Below the pieces are notes generated by a model that ran no database searches, was not told where the DNA came from, and saw only the letters and a list, made by a program, of their open reading frames with translations. Shown here one piece after another: positions 7,517 to 16,585 of a stretch of 64,000 nucleotides of DNA. The stretch comes from JADJVL01 sp039812765. Lineage in GTDB: Bacteria > Acidobacteriota > Holophagae > Holophagales > Holophagaceae. The translations under genes and the position numbers were made by a program. Position 1 is the first letter of the stretch. Each line of letters starts with the position of its first letter. The DNA lies in NCBI GenBank assembly GCA_039812765.1, contig JBDIBF010000008.1, forward strand, positions 1-64,000, in the 5' to 3' direction.

Positions 7517-7993
7517 TCAGCGCATTCGCGCGGCCAGCACCTCCACCAGCTCCTTCGCGGTCTTCAGGTCCATGCCGGGGTTCTGCTCGCGCGCCAGCTT
7601 GATCGCCTGGATCATGTTGCCCTGGCGGATGAGCTCCTCCAGATTCCCGACGGCAGGCATCGGGTGTTTCGGCGGCGAAGCGTTCGCCTCCGGCCAGTGG
7701 CCGTGGGCCTGGAAGTGGTCCACGCGCGCCTTGGCCTCCACGAGGCCGAGGCCGGTCCGTTCGCGGACCCGCTTGATGGCTTCGATCAGGTTGCCCGCGC
7801 GGATGAGATCCTCGACCGTCTCCGCCGGCTGGGCTCCGGGCTCCTGCCGTGGCAGGCCTCGGTTCGGGTGCACACCACCGAGGTGCGTGGCGTCGCGGGC
7901 CAGGCTCCGCCAGACGAGCAGGAGGATCCCCCCCAGGAGGAGGACGCCGCCCACCCCGAGGATGGGGAGCAGGGACGGTGACGCGGGTTCCAT
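7517..7993 (-). CDS. Membrane-anchored protein with two L7/L12-like repeats
   Basis: This 158-residue protein has one N-terminal TM helix (8-27) and two copies of a motif like the ribosomal protein L7/L12 C-terminal domain. Copy 1 is at 60-92 (LIRAGNLIEAIKRVRERTGLGLVEAK) and copy 2 at 117-151 (LIRQGNMIQAIKLAREQNPGMDLKTAK); the xxAIKxxRExxGxxLxxAK core is shared. The family is seen outside ribosomes as short membrane proteins of unknown role, where it may serve as a protein-interaction module. The Pro-rich linker lies between the copies. It lies 33 bases upstream of thiG on the same strand and may be co-transcribed. Confidence 0.75.
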   Translation of the reverse strand: MEPASPSLLPILGVGGVLLLGGILLLVWRSLARDATHLGGVHPNRGLPRQEPGAQPAETVEDLIRAGNLIEAIKRVRERTGLGLVEAKARVDHFQAHGHWPEANASPPKHPMPAVGNLEELIRQGNMIQAIKLAREQNPGMDLKTAKELVEVLAARMR

Positions 7994-8002
7994 AGAGGGA
8001 TC

Positions 8003-8095
8003 CTACGCCCGGGGCGGCACGCCGCGCAGCAGCCGGAAGACGAGCACCGCCCCGAAGAGGAGGCAGGAGACGCCGATGATCTTCATCAAGGACAT
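8003..8095 (-). CDS. Possible 30-residue single-TM peptide
   Basis: A 30-residue frame (MSLMKIIGVSCLLFGAVLVF, then RLLRGVPPRA) forms one TM helix with a basic tail. The spacing to the next gene is 9 bases and a GGCTGGGG stretch precedes the ATG. It resembles the start of DUF3185-type small membrane proteins. Very short length makes it uncertain, but the amino-acid pattern is that of a real membrane peptide rather than G+C-driven noise. Confidence 0.45.
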   Translation of the reverse strand: MSLMKIIGVSCLLFGAVLVFRLLRGVPPRA

Positions 8096-8155
8096 GCCCC
8101 AGCCTAATGCACCGCGCCGGGCACCGAGGGCACACTGGAAGGTCCGGATCCTTCC

Positions 8156-8695
8156 ATGAGCCGCGTCGTCCTTCTCGTCCCAGGCTGGCAGAACAGTGGC
8201 CCCGGCCACTGGCAGAGCCTGTGGGAGGCGAAGGTGAAGGGCGCGCGGCGGGTGGAGATGCTCAACTGGGACTTCCCCCGGCGGCCGGAGTGGGTGGACA
8301 CCCTGGACGACGCCGTGGCCCGGGCCTGGCGGGAGACGGAGACCGAGCCCGTGCTGGTGGGCCACTCCCTGGGCTGCACCACCATCGCCCACTGGGCGAA
8401 GGGCGCGCGCTGGCCCGTGCGCTCGGCCCTGCTGGTGGCGCCGGCGGACGTGGATCGTGAGGACTGTCCCGAGCCCCTGCGGAACTTCAGGCCCTGCCCG
8501 CGGCGGGCGCTGCCCTTCCCCAGCGTCCTGGTGGCCAGCCGGGACGATCCCTACGCGGCGCCCGAGGCGTCGGCCGCCCTGGCGACGGCCTGGGGCAGCC
8601 AGCTCGTGATGCTGGACCGGGCGGGTCACATCAACCAGGCCGCGGGCTTCGGGGAGTGGCCCCGGGGCGAGGCCTTGCTCCGGGACCTGATGTAG
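8156..8695 (+). CDS. RBBP9/YdeN family alpha/beta hydrolase
   Basis: This 179-residue serine hydrolase has the small alpha/beta fold of the RBBP9/YdeN family. The opening VVLLVPGWQNSGPGHWQ is diagnostic. The catalytic triad reads S71 (VGHSLGC), D131 or D130 (ASRDDPY) and H158 (RAGHINQAAG). A small esterase or peptidase-like activity is likely; the natural substrate is unknown for most bacterial members. It starts 60 bases from the divergent small membrane peptide. No operon partner is apparent. Confidence 0.88.
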   Translation: MSRVVLLVPGWQNSGPGHWQSLWEAKVKGARRVEMLNWDFPRRPEWVDTLDDAVARAWRETETEPVLVGHSLGCTTIAHWAKGARWPVRSALLVAPADVDREDCPEPLRNFRPCPRRALPFPSVLVASRDDPYAAPEASAALATAWGSQLVMLDRAGHINQAAGFGEWPRGEALLRDLM

Positions 8696-8801
8696 CCGTT
8701 CGGCCAGGGGATCCGTCCGCTGGGCCGCAGGAGGGCATCCGGGCGGGACCGAGGGGCCGGAGCTTGCACCACCCTGGAGACCTCCCGACTCCGGACAGCC
8801 C

Positions 8802-10427
8802 ATGGCCACCTTTGACACCCTGAAGACCTCCTGGACCGCCGACGACGTCCAGCACTTCGCCCGCCGGGCAGGCTTCGGCGTGGGCCCGGAGAAGGCCGCC
8901 CAGCTCGCGGCGCAGGCCCCGGGCGCCGTGGTGAACGCCTGGGTGGACGGCACCGCCTCGATGACCGCCTTCAACGCGGCCCTGCCGGTGGCGGACGTGG
9001 CGGACCTGCCCGGCTACGGCAGCGCGCCGGACGAGTGGGCGCCCCACCCCTTCCACCTGAATACCCAGAAGGACGCGCGGCTCCAGGACGCCCAGGCCTA
9101 CTGGGCCTGGCGCATGCAGTATTCGCCCAACCCCTTCCAGGAGAAGCTGGCGCTGTTCTGGCACAACTTCTTCGCCACCGGTCTGAAGAAGGTGGAGGTG
9201 GTGCCCCTGATGCTGAAGCAGGTCGAGCTGTTCCGGACCCTCGGCACCGGGTCCTTCGGCGACCTGCTCCTGGCGGTGAGCCAGGACCCCGCGATGATGA
9301 TCTGGCTCGACACCGTGCAGAACAAGGTGGAGAAGAGCGGCGACATCCCCAACGAGAACTACGCGCGGGAGGTGCTGGAGCTCTACTCCCTGGGCATCGA
9401 CAACGGCTACAGCCAGCAGGACATCACCGAACTGGCCAAGGCCTTCACGGGCTGGGACTACATCGGGCGCGACTTCCCGGACCCGCAGAACCCTTACTAC
9501 TTCAACGACGCGGAATTCATCGTCTTCCGCGGCCAGGCCAACCCCTACCCCACGCACCCCTGGCTGCAGGGCTACACGAACCTGCCCAACCAGCGAAAGA
9601 CCGGCACCTTCACCCTCTTCGGCGTGACCCTGGATCTCGGGGCCGCCAGCCACTACGGAGCCGACGCCATTCAGCTCATCCTCAGCCAGCGCGGGGCGCA
9701 ATGCGCTGAGTACCTGGCCAAGCGCATCCTGCTCGGCTTCGCCACGGCGGAGCCCACCGGCGCGGCCCTGCAGGACCTGAAGGACCTCATCCTCGCCCGG
9801 CAGTTCCGCCTCGGCGAGGTCTTCAAGGCGCTGTTCACCTCGGCCTGGTTCTACAGCCCGGAGCACCGCTTCGCCCTCGTGGAGGGCCCGACGGCCTGGG
9901 CCGTGCGGGGCGCGAAGGCGCTGATGCCGGACCTCGCCGCCGCCATGGCGGCCCGGGCCTCGGATCCCACGGGCCTGCCCCGTTTTTCCGCCTGGTTCGA
10001 CTTCGTGGACTGGGATGCCAGCGGCTTCTTCGCCATGGGCCAGGACCTGCTGGACCCCAAGGGCCCCAACGGCTGGAAGGAGCACGCCGGGTGGCTCAAC
10101 GCCGACACCTACCGGCACCGGACGCGCACGGCCTGGGCGGTCGCCGGGCGGGAGGACCGCGGCGAGGACCACGTGAAGCAGGTCCGGTACCTCTTCGACA
10201 CGGACTGGAAGACGTGGTTCCCGGCCCCGCCCGGGAGCGCCACGGCGGTGTTCGACCGCCTGACGGCGCTGCTGCAGCCCGCGCCGATCCCGGCCGCGCT
10301 GCGGGACGCCTGGCTAGCCCGCCTCTTCCCGGGCCCCTTCGCCTGGGACACCACCGCCGCCACCGAGGCGAAAGTGCGCCGCCTCGCCTTCCTGATCCTC
10401 TGCGCCCCCCAGGCCCAGCAGCACTGA
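8802..10427 (+). CDS. DUF1800 family protein
   Basis: This 541-residue protein belongs to DUF1800. It shows ARRAGFG near the N-terminus, ALFWHNFFATG around 123, and the conserved block ENYAREVLELYSLG followed by DITELAKAFTGWDY around 185-220. It lacks an obvious signal peptide. DUF1800 genes are almost always paired with DUF1501 genes, as here (7 bases apart), in Planctomycetes, Acidobacteria and Proteobacteria; the biochemical role is undetermined. The C-terminal domain includes a typical YRHRTRT...FNVAGRE-like region, seen here as TYRHRTRTAWAVAGRED. The ATG at 8802 is the first plausible start. Confidence 0.85.
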   Translation: MATFDTLKTSWTADDVQHFARRAGFGVGPEKAAQLAAQAPGAVVNAWVDGTASMTAFNAALPVADVADLPGYGSAPDEWAPHPFHLNTQKDARLQDAQAYWAWRMQYSPNPFQEKLALFWHNFFATGLKKVEVVPLMLKQVELFRTLGTGSFGDLLLAVSQDPAMMIWLDTVQNKVEKSGDIPNENYAREVLELYSLGIDNGYSQQDITELAKAFTGWDYIGRDFPDPQNPYYFNDAEFIVFRGQANPYPTHPWLQGYTNLPNQRKTGTFTLFGVTLDLGAASHYGADAIQLILSQRGAQCAEYLAKRILLGFATAEPTGAALQDLKDLILARQFRLGEVFKALFTSAWFYSPEHRFALVEGPTAWAVRGAKALMPDLAAAMAARASDPTGLPRFSAWFDFVDWDASGFFAMGQDLLDPKGPNGWKEHAGWLNADTYRHRTRTAWAVAGREDRGEDHVKQVRYLFDTDWKTWFPAPPGSATAVFDRLTALLQPAPIPAALRDAWLARLFPGPFAWDTTAATEAKVRRLAFLILCAPQAQQH

Positions 10428-10434
10428 GGTTGTG

Positions 10435-11772
10435 ATGACGAACCGGCGCGACTTCCTCCAGACCCTCGGCTATGGTGGCGCAGCCCTGGCCGGCCTCGTG
10501 GCCTGCGGCGGCGGTGGAGGCGGCGGCACGACGTCCGGGGGCGGGAGCGGCGGCGGCGGCACCGGGGGCGGCGGGACGACCCCGCCCCCCGCCAATCCGA
10601 TCCTCGTGCTGGTGCAGCTCGACGGCGGCAACGACCTGCTGGACAGCCTGGTGCCGATCTCGGGACCCAACGCGGGCGCCTACGCGACGGCGCGGCCCAC
10701 CCTCCGGCTGGGGGCCAACGAGCTCACGGACATCGGGAGCGGCTATGCCCTCTCCAACGCCTTCCTGGGCATGGCGGAACTCCACCGCGCGGGCCGCGTC
10801 GCCTGGCTGCCGGGCGTCGGCATGCCCAATCCCACCCTCTCGCACTTCCTGGCCATGGACCTCTGGAGCCAGGGCAGCGCCACCCCCGCCGCCACCGGCT
10901 GGCTCGGGCGCTGGGCGGACAGCGCCTTCGATCCCAACGGCGACCCGCTCCGGGGCATCAGCACCTCCGGTCTTCCCCTCAGCCTCCAGGGAGCCGCGCG
11001 CAGCTTCGTGAACATCGGCTCCCCCGACGCCTACCGCTATCCCGCCACCCGGTCCCCCTGGCGGGACGTGCCCGACCCCGAGCCGCTGAGGGGCGGCTTC
11101 ACCGACGCCTTCAAACTGAGCCTGTCCAACGGGAGCGGGCTCAAGGCGGCCCTGGCGAGCGGCAAGCTCTACGACGACGCGCAGACCCAGTTCGCCAGCC
11201 TGATGGGGACCACGTCCCGCACGCCGACCGTGCCCTATCCCGGCGACCGCGCCTACCCCGACCCCGAGCTGCGGGACACCTGGGTGGACCTCGCCTATCA
11301 GCTCAAATTCATCGCCGAGATGATCGCCAAGAACCTTCCCACCCAGGTCTTCGTCGCAAACATGGGCGGCTTCGACACCCATTCCAACCACCGCCGGGAC
11401 CACGCCCTGCTCCTGAAGGCCCTGGGCGGCAGCCTCTCGGCATTCATGCAGGACCTGGGCGCCATCACGACCACCAAGGGGCCGGCCCTGGACCGGGTGC
11501 TGGTGATGGGCTTCAGCGAGTTCGGGCGCCGGGTCCACGAGAACAACGGCGGCACCGACCACGGCACCGCCGGGCTGGCCTTCCTCGCGGGCAAGGGCGT
11601 GAAGGGCGGCTTCTACAGCGACTATCCGGACCTCTCGAAGCTGGACGAGAACGGCAACATGAAGTTCACGACGGACTTCCGCGGCCTCTACGCCACCGTG
11701 CTGGAGCGCTGGCTGGGGGCCAACAGCCGCAGCCTGCTGGGTTCGACCTATCCGCTGCTGGGGGCGATCTAG
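10435..11772 (+). CDS. DUF1501 family Tat-exported lipoprotein
   Basis: This 445-residue protein begins NRRDFLQTLGYGGAALAGLVACG: a Tat twin-arginine motif, hydrophobic core and lipobox-like LVAC. A Gly/Ser/Thr-rich linker then precedes the DUF1501 domain, a distant relative of the sulfatase/alkaline phosphatase fold. Conserved marks are VLVQLDGGNDLLD, GFDTHSNH and the pair FSEFGRRV...NGGTDHGTA. Export folded through Tat suggests a bound cofactor or metal. A GTG three bases upstream of the ATG is an alternative start. It is the expected partner of the preceding DUF1800 gene; joint function is unknown. Confidence 0.87.
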   Translation: MTNRRDFLQTLGYGGAALAGLVACGGGGGGGTTSGGGSGGGGTGGGGTTPPPANPILVLVQLDGGNDLLDSLVPISGPNAGAYATARPTLRLGANELTDIGSGYALSNAFLGMAELHRAGRVAWLPGVGMPNPTLSHFLAMDLWSQGSATPAATGWLGRWADSAFDPNGDPLRGISTSGLPLSLQGAARSFVNIGSPDAYRYPATRSPWRDVPDPEPLRGGFTDAFKLSLSNGSGLKAALASGKLYDDAQTQFASLMGTTSRTPTVPYPGDRAYPDPELRDTWVDLAYQLKFIAEMIAKNLPTQVFVANMGGFDTHSNHRRDHALLLKALGGSLSAFMQDLGAITTTKGPALDRVLVMGFSEFGRRVHENNGGTDHGTAGLAFLAGKGVKGGFYSDYPDLSKLDENGNMKFTTDFRGLYATVLERWLGANSRSLLGSTYPLLGAI

Positions 11773-11779
11773 GCTCCAG

Positions 11780-11843
11780 GCGCTGGACTCCGGCCCGATC
11801 GCACTGGCGACTCGGGCCCAGGCCCAGAGTCCGCCTCCAGCGC
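11780..11843 (+). terminator. Large imperfect hairpin after DUF1501 gene
   Basis: GCGCTGGA at the left pairs with TCCAGCGC at the right, with inner complementary segments GGACTC/GAGTCC and CCGGCCCG/CGGGCCC. It lies directly after the DUF1501 stop and before the permease, so a terminator or transcript-end structure is likely. No T-run is present. Confidence 0.4.
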
Positions 11844-11893
11844 GGGCCTGATACCCTGGACGATCCCTCCAAACCCGCGTCCAGGCAGGCTCC

Positions 11894-13480
11894 ATGAACC
11901 TTTTCCGTACGAAATCGCTGGAACAGCTCCGGGCCTCGGCGGAAGCGCCGGAGCACATGCTGAAGAAGAACCTCACGGCCTTCGACCTGATGATGTTCGG
12001 CATCGGGGCCATCATCGGCGCGGGCATCTTCTCCACCATCGGCACGGCGGCGGCGGGGAACCTGGCGGACGGCCGGGTGGCCGCGGGCCCGGCGCTCATC
12101 CTCAGCTTCGTGGTCACCGCCATCGCCTGCGGATTCACGGCCCTGGCCTACGCCGAGCTGGCCTCCATGATCCCGGTCTCGGGCTCGGCCTACACCTACG
12201 CCTACGCGACCCTGGGCGAGCTGATGGCCTGGATCCTGGGCTGGGACCTCCTGCTGGAGTACGCCATCTCCAACGTCGCCGTGGCCATCTCCTGGGGCGA
12301 CTACATGCGCTCCTTCATGGAGAACGTCTTCCACGTCCACATCCCGGGCTGGCTGGCCATGGACCCCAAGACGGCGCTCAGCCTCGTGGACGGGGCGCCG
12401 GCGATGGGCATCTCCCAGAAGCTCGCGGCCCTCGCCCAGGCGAAGCAGGGCCTGCTGAACGGCGCCGCCACCTTCAAGAACTGGGAGGTGGTGGGCCACG
12501 CGCCGACGATCGCGGGCTTCCCCGTCACCATCAACCTCCTGGCGGTCGTGATCACCATCGTCATCACGTGGCTCTGCTACATCGGCATCAAGGAGAGCGC
12601 CAAGGCCAACAGCATCATGGTGCTCATCAAGGTGGTGATCCTCCTCGTGGTGGTGGCCCTGGGCGCGAAGTACGTCAGCTCGGCCAACCTCTTCGGGACG
12701 CCGGCCACCTGGCACGGCTTCGCGCCCAACGGCTGGAAAGGCATCCAGGCCGGCGCCGCCATCATCTTCTTCGCGTTCATCGGCTTCGACGCGGTGAGCA
12801 CCACCGCCGAGGAATGCCGCGACCCCGGGCGGGACATGCCCCGGGGCATCATCGGCAGCCTGGTTATCTGCACGATCATCTATGTGCTCGTCGCTGCGGT
12901 GGTGACCGGGATGGTGCATTACACCGAACTGGCGGGGAAGGCGGACCCCCTCGCCTTCGTCTTCGAGAAGTACCACCTCACCTGGCTCGCGGGATTCATC
13001 GCCTTCGGCGCGGTCATCGCCACCACGGCGGCGCTGCTGGTCTACCAGGTGGGCCAGCCCCGCATCTTCATGTCCATGAGCCGGGACGGCCTGATGGGCA
13101 AGTGGTTCGGCAAGGTCCACGAGAAGTACGGAACACCCTCCAACGCCACCATCTTCACCGGGTTCCTGGTGGCGATCCCGGCCGCCCTGCTCGACATCGG
13201 CGTGGTGGTGGAGCTGGCCAACATCGGCACCCTCTTCGCCTTCGTGGTGGTGTGCATCGGCGTGCTGATCCTCCGAAAGCGGCGCCCCGAGGCCCCGCGG
13301 CGCTTCCTCATGCCCGCGCCCTGGATCATGGCGCCCCTGGGCATCCTCGCCTGCGTCTGGCTGGCCTGGGGCCTGCCCGGCGTCACCTGGATCCGCTTCT
13401 TCATCTGGCTGGGCATCGGGGCGGTGATCTACTTCCTCTACGGCATGCGCAACAGCCGCCTGGCCCAGGGCGGGACCTGA
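11894..13480 (+). CDS. APC family amino-acid permease (CAT/YfnA-like)
   Basis: This 528-residue inner-membrane transporter has about 12 TM segments. The family signature around TM1 is MMFGIGAIIGAGIFSTIG, and TM6 has FFAFIGFDAVSTTAEECRDPGRDMPRGI, which matches cationic-amino-acid-transporter-type permeases. A 70-residue loop between TM3 and TM4 is longer than in many members. The C-terminal FLMPAPWIMAPLGIL region is conserved in the YfnA/CAT group. Amino-acid import by proton symport is expected; the specific substrate is not readable. It is one base upstream of the riboflavin synthase gene, so they are likely co-transcribed. Confidence 0.9.
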   Translation: MNLFRTKSLEQLRASAEAPEHMLKKNLTAFDLMMFGIGAIIGAGIFSTIGTAAAGNLADGRVAAGPALILSFVVTAIACGFTALAYAELASMIPVSGSAYTYAYATLGELMAWILGWDLLLEYAISNVAVAISWGDYMRSFMENVFHVHIPGWLAMDPKTALSLVDGAPAMGISQKLAALAQAKQGLLNGAATFKNWEVVGHAPTIAGFPVTINLLAVVITIVITWLCYIGIKESAKANSIMVLIKVVILLVVVALGAKYVSSANLFGTPATWHGFAPNGWKGIQAGAAIIFFAFIGFDAVSTTAEECRDPGRDMPRGIIGSLVICTIIYVLVAAVVTGMVHYTELAGKADPLAFVFEKYHLTWLAGFIAFGAVIATTAALLVYQVGQPRIFMSMSRDGLMGKWFGKVHEKYGTPSNATIFTGFLVAIPAALLDIGVVVELANIGTLFAFVVVCIGVLILRKRRPEAPRRFLMPAPWIMAPLGILACVWLAWGLPGVTWIRFFIWLGIGAVIYFLYGMRNSRLAQGGT

Positions 13481-13481
13481 C

Positions 13482-14129
13482 ATGTTCACCGGTCTCATCC
13501 GCCACCTCGGCGCCCTCGAATCCCGCGCCTCCCGCTCCGGCGGCGCGCGGCTGCGCATCGCCTGCAGGCCCGAGGTGCTCGAGCGCGCGGACCTCGGCGC
13601 GAGCATCGCGGTGAACGGGGCCTGCCTCACGTCGGTGGCCAGGGATGCCCGCGGCTGGGAGACGGAGCTGAGCGAGGAGACCCTGGCGAAGACCACGTTG
13701 GGCGCGCTGCCCGTGGGCGCGACGCTGCACCTGGAACCTTCGCTCTGCGTGGGCGACCCGCTGGACGGCCACCTGGTGAGCGGCCACGTGGACGGCCTGG
13801 GGGCGCTGCTGCACCGGCCCGAGGGGGAAGGGCTCTGGCGCTTCTCCATGCCCGGTTTCTTTGGCCCCATGACCGCGCCGAAAGGCAGCATCGCCGTGGA
13901 CGGCATCTCGCTCACGGTGGTGGACTGCGGCGCCGGCTGGTTCACCGTGGCGCTGATCCCCGAGACCGTGAAGCGCACCGCCCTCGCCACGATGAAGCCC
14001 GGCGACGCCGTGAACCTCGAGGCCGACCCCATCGGCCGCTACGTCGCAAAGGCCCTGGCAGAGCGGCGCAGGGACGACCGCCTGGCGAAGTTCGCGCAGG
14101 AGGGCTGGAGTGACGGCGAGGAGTCCTGA
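13482..14129 (+). CDS. ribE: Riboflavin synthase alpha chain
   Basis: This 215-residue enzyme dismutates two 6,7-dimethyl-8-ribityllumazine molecules to riboflavin. It consists of two similar lumazine-binding barrels, each with its own signature: MFTGLI and SIAVNGACLTSV in the first (about 1-95), DGHLVSGHVDG at the junction, and SIAVDGISLTVV in the second. The C-terminal helix forms the trimer contact in the family. No other rib genes are nearby and no FMN riboswitch is seen. It sits immediately behind an amino-acid permease gene and ends 3 bases from the convergent protease gene. Confidence 0.95.
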   Translation: MFTGLIRHLGALESRASRSGGARLRIACRPEVLERADLGASIAVNGACLTSVARDARGWETELSEETLAKTTLGALPVGATLHLEPSLCVGDPLDGHLVSGHVDGLGALLHRPEGEGLWRFSMPGFFGPMTAPKGSIAVDGISLTVVDCGAGWFTVALIPETVKRTALATMKPGDAVNLEADPIGRYVAKALAERRRDDRLAKFAQEGWSDGEES

Positions 14130-14132
14130 CCC

Positions 14133-16160
14133 CTACGGGGCGGTCGCGGGCGTCGCCGGCCTGAGGGCGGCGGCGATCCGGTCCATGCGCTTGCGCATCT
14201 CGCGGTTGGACACCGAGCCCGTCCGGCTGAGGTCCAGGGTGTAGAGGGCGGCCGCCTTGGCCCGGGCTTCGGGGCCGGCTCCGGGGGGTTCGACGACCCG
14301 CGAGAGGCTCGTTTCGCCCTCCTCCTCGGAGGCCTTCCCGTCATAGGGCGCGCGGCCCTCCACGAGCTTCTGCCAGGCCTTGCGCTCGGCCTCCCCGTCC
14401 GTGGGCTGCGGAGCCAGGTGTTTGGAAAGGGTGATGCTGGAGGCCCATTCCGGCTCGGCCACGCTGAGGCTGCGGAGGTCGAAGGCGAGGCCGTCACCCT
14501 GCCGCGAGAGGCCCAAGGCGAGCCGCAGCGTGCTCTTCGGATCGAGGCTGAGGTCCTCGTTGGTGAAGGCGCCCTCGAAGCCGGGGAGGTTCAGCGCCAG
14601 GGAGCGCCCGGGCTGGAAGGCGATGCGGGCATCAGGCAGGGGCCGCGTGGCGGGCGGCAGCTTCAGCCAGGCCTCCCACTCCGCCAGGGTCCCCTCGAGG
14701 GGAAGGGTGGTCAGGTCCGCGATGCGCTTGAGGTCGTAGATCCAGCTGTCCACCAAGGTGGAGCGGATCTCCTTGAGGAGCATCGCCCGGCCCTTGGGGA
14801 CCGGGGTTCCAAAGGCGATGATGGCCATGTCGTCCCAGGGGCGGACCCAGACGTGGATCTGCCAGGGGCGGCCCAAGGGGTCCACATAGGATTCCGTCCG
14901 CACGGGGTCCCCGAAGGAGAGCATGCGCACCGGTTGGCCGGCCACGTTGAAGGGCAGGTTGAGGGCCTTGAGGAAGAGGTCCATCACCCGCCGCGGGCTG
15001 GCGTGCAGGCTCTCGGCGCCCAGGTCCGACGGGGGCTCCATCATGCAGAAGAGGACCTTGTCCTGGAAGTTGGCGAGCTTCACGCTCCCCTTGCTCGGCA
15101 GCTCGAAGGTGTTGGGGTTCATGGACACGTAGTCCCACGCGTTGGTGTTTCGGTCCCGCTTCAGCACCGAAAGGAAGCGCGTCGGGGGAGTCTCGCGCAG
15201 GGCCTTGAGGGAGGTGTCGCCCCGGGGGAACAGGCTGGCGCCGCGCAGGAGCTCCTCCATGCGCTTGTCGTAGTCGGCGCGGATGCGCGTGCAGGCCGCG
15301 GCCCGGAGGTCCGGAAAGGATGCGGGGAGGGGCAGCTCGAATTCGTCGGTGACGGGGCCGAGCTTGTCCTCGACCAGGTCGAAGCTGTAGGTGGTCTTCC
15401 GGTAGAAGTGGGCGGCGTCCGTCTTCAGGCCCAGGATCTCGGACACCGGCACCGAGAGGGAGATGTTGTCGTTGCGGCGCACCACCAGGCCGATCACCTG
15501 GCCCGAGAGGTCCACCAGGGCGCCACCGGAATTCCCGCCGTTCACGTCCGCGGAGCTTCGGAGGAACTTCCAGGCGCCCTCGATCTCCTCGGGCAGGGTC
15601 CCGATGAGGTCGCCCCGCCGGATCACCACGCCCTCGCCCAGGGCGTTCCCGACGGTGAAGACCGTGGAATTCAGCTCGTAGGCCGGGTTGAGATCCAGCC
15701 ACGCCGGGAGCCGGTGGTCGCGGACGGTGAAGCGGATGACGTCCCTGCGCTGGCTGCAGGCGGTGACGCGGTCCACCTCGAAGACCTCCTGCCGGGCGTT
15801 CCGGATCAGGAAGCGCCGGTGGGTGAGGGAGTCCTGGGTCGGGTCCAGCACGTGGAAGGCCGTGAGCAGCTCCGTGGGGGAGACCGCGAAGGCGGTGCCG
15901 ATGGAGAAGTACTTGTCGTTCCGGATGTGGAAGGGCAGCAGGTCCCAGGGCAGGGGCTTCTCGTAGGTCAGCGGGTCATGCTCTGGCTTGGGGACGAGCA
16001 CTTCATAGCAGGCTTCGGTCAGCTTCCTCTTCTGGGCCTGGGTGAGCTGGGCCGCCTCGCCCTCGGGGCGCTTGGCCTGGTCCGCGCCCGCGGGGAAGGC
16101 TGGCAGGAGGAGTCCCAGCAGGAGGATGAAGGGGCGGAGCAGGTCAAGGCGGGCGGGCAT
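14133..16160 (-). CDS. Exported trypsin-like (S1C) serine protease with long C-terminal region
   Basis: This 675-residue protein has a signal peptide (MPARLDLLRPFILLLGLLLP, then AFPAGAD). A chymotrypsin-fold domain occupies about residues 60-260. The triad reads H in LLTAFHVLD (near 98), D in the RRDVIRF stretch (near 140), and S in VNGGNSGGAL (near 210), so it appears active. No PDZ domain is evident. The remaining 400 residues match nothing I recognise. The start at 16160 was chosen for the signal peptide. It is third in a minus-strand run after the kinase and repeat-protein genes, 95 bases from the latter, so co-regulation is plausible. Confidence 0.82.
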   Translation of the reverse strand: MPARLDLLRPFILLLGLLLPAFPAGADQAKRPEGEAAQLTQAQKRKLTEACYEVLVPKPEHDPLTYEKPLPWDLLPFHIRNDKYFSIGTAFAVSPTELLTAFHVLDPTQDSLTHRRFLIRNARQEVFEVDRVTACSQRRDVIRFTVRDHRLPAWLDLNPAYELNSTVFTVGNALGEGVVIRRGDLIGTLPEEIEGAWKFLRSSADVNGGNSGGALVDLSGQVIGLVVRRNDNISLSVPVSEILGLKTDAAHFYRKTTYSFDLVEDKLGPVTDEFELPLPASFPDLRAAACTRIRADYDKRMEELLRGASLFPRGDTSLKALRETPPTRFLSVLKRDRNTNAWDYVSMNPNTFELPSKGSVKLANFQDKVLFCMMEPPSDLGAESLHASPRRVMDLFLKALNLPFNVAGQPVRMLSFGDPVRTESYVDPLGRPWQIHVWVRPWDDMAIIAFGTPVPKGRAMLLKEIRSTLVDSWIYDLKRIADLTTLPLEGTLAEWEAWLKLPPATRPLPDARIAFQPGRSLALNLPGFEGAFTNEDLSLDPKSTLRLALGLSRQGDGLAFDLRSLSVAEPEWASSITLSKHLAPQPTDGEAERKAWQKLVEGRAPYDGKASEEEGETSLSRVVEPPGAGPEARAKAAALYTLDLSRTGSVSNREMRKRMDRIAAALRPATPATAP

Positions 16161-16255
16161 GGGGCTTCCGTGGAGGGTCCGTCCGCGCCGGGGCGTCCGG
16201 CGGCGGGGCGAACTCCCATTATCCCCGAGCCCGGGGACCGCGCGGCGCGCGAACC

Positions 16256-16585
16256 TCAGGGCACGCCCGGGAAGTGCTCCACCCACTGGATCTTCAGGTC
16301 CCCGAAGTGCTCCACGAGCTGCACCTTCACGTCGGGGAAGTGCTCGACGATCTGCCATTTCCCGCAGGCGTCGGGGAAGGCGTCCACCTTCTGGACCTTC
16401 AGGTCCGGGAAGTGCTCCACCACCTCCACCTTGAGGTCGGGGAAGTGCTCGACGAGCTGCACCTTCCCGTAGAGCTTGAAGCCCTTGTAGGTGCAGTCGC
16501 CCTTCTTGAGCTTGCCGCGCCGCCGCGCGGCCAGGGGCGCTCCCCCGGCCGCGAGGAGGGCGAGCAGGAGCCTGCGCCGGTCCAT
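16256..16585 (-). CDS. Exported-looking protein built of six VEHFPD repeats
   Basis: This 109-residue protein has a basic N-terminus and short hydrophobic run (RRRLLLALLAAGGAPLAA), then a spacer with one Cys (KGDCTYKGFKLYG). Six tandem units follow at 41-51, 52-62, 63-75, 76-86, 87-97 and 98-108, with consensus K-[VI]-x-x-V-E-H-F-P-D-[LV]. Unit 3 is two residues longer (KVDAFPDACG) and unit 4 begins KWQIV. Each unit should form one short beta strand and a turn. The ATG overlaps the kinase stop as TGATG, so it is translationally coupled to the kinase. Function is unknown. Related short-strand repeat proteins exist across bacteria, and I recall (unverified) that some are predicted to be knotted. 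Confidence 0.8.
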   Translation of the reverse strand: MDRRRLLLALLAAGGAPLAARRRGKLKKGDCTYKGFKLYGKVQLVEHFPDLKVEVVEHFPDLKVQKVDAFPDACGKWQIVEHFPDVKVQLVEHFGDLKIQWVEHFPGVP

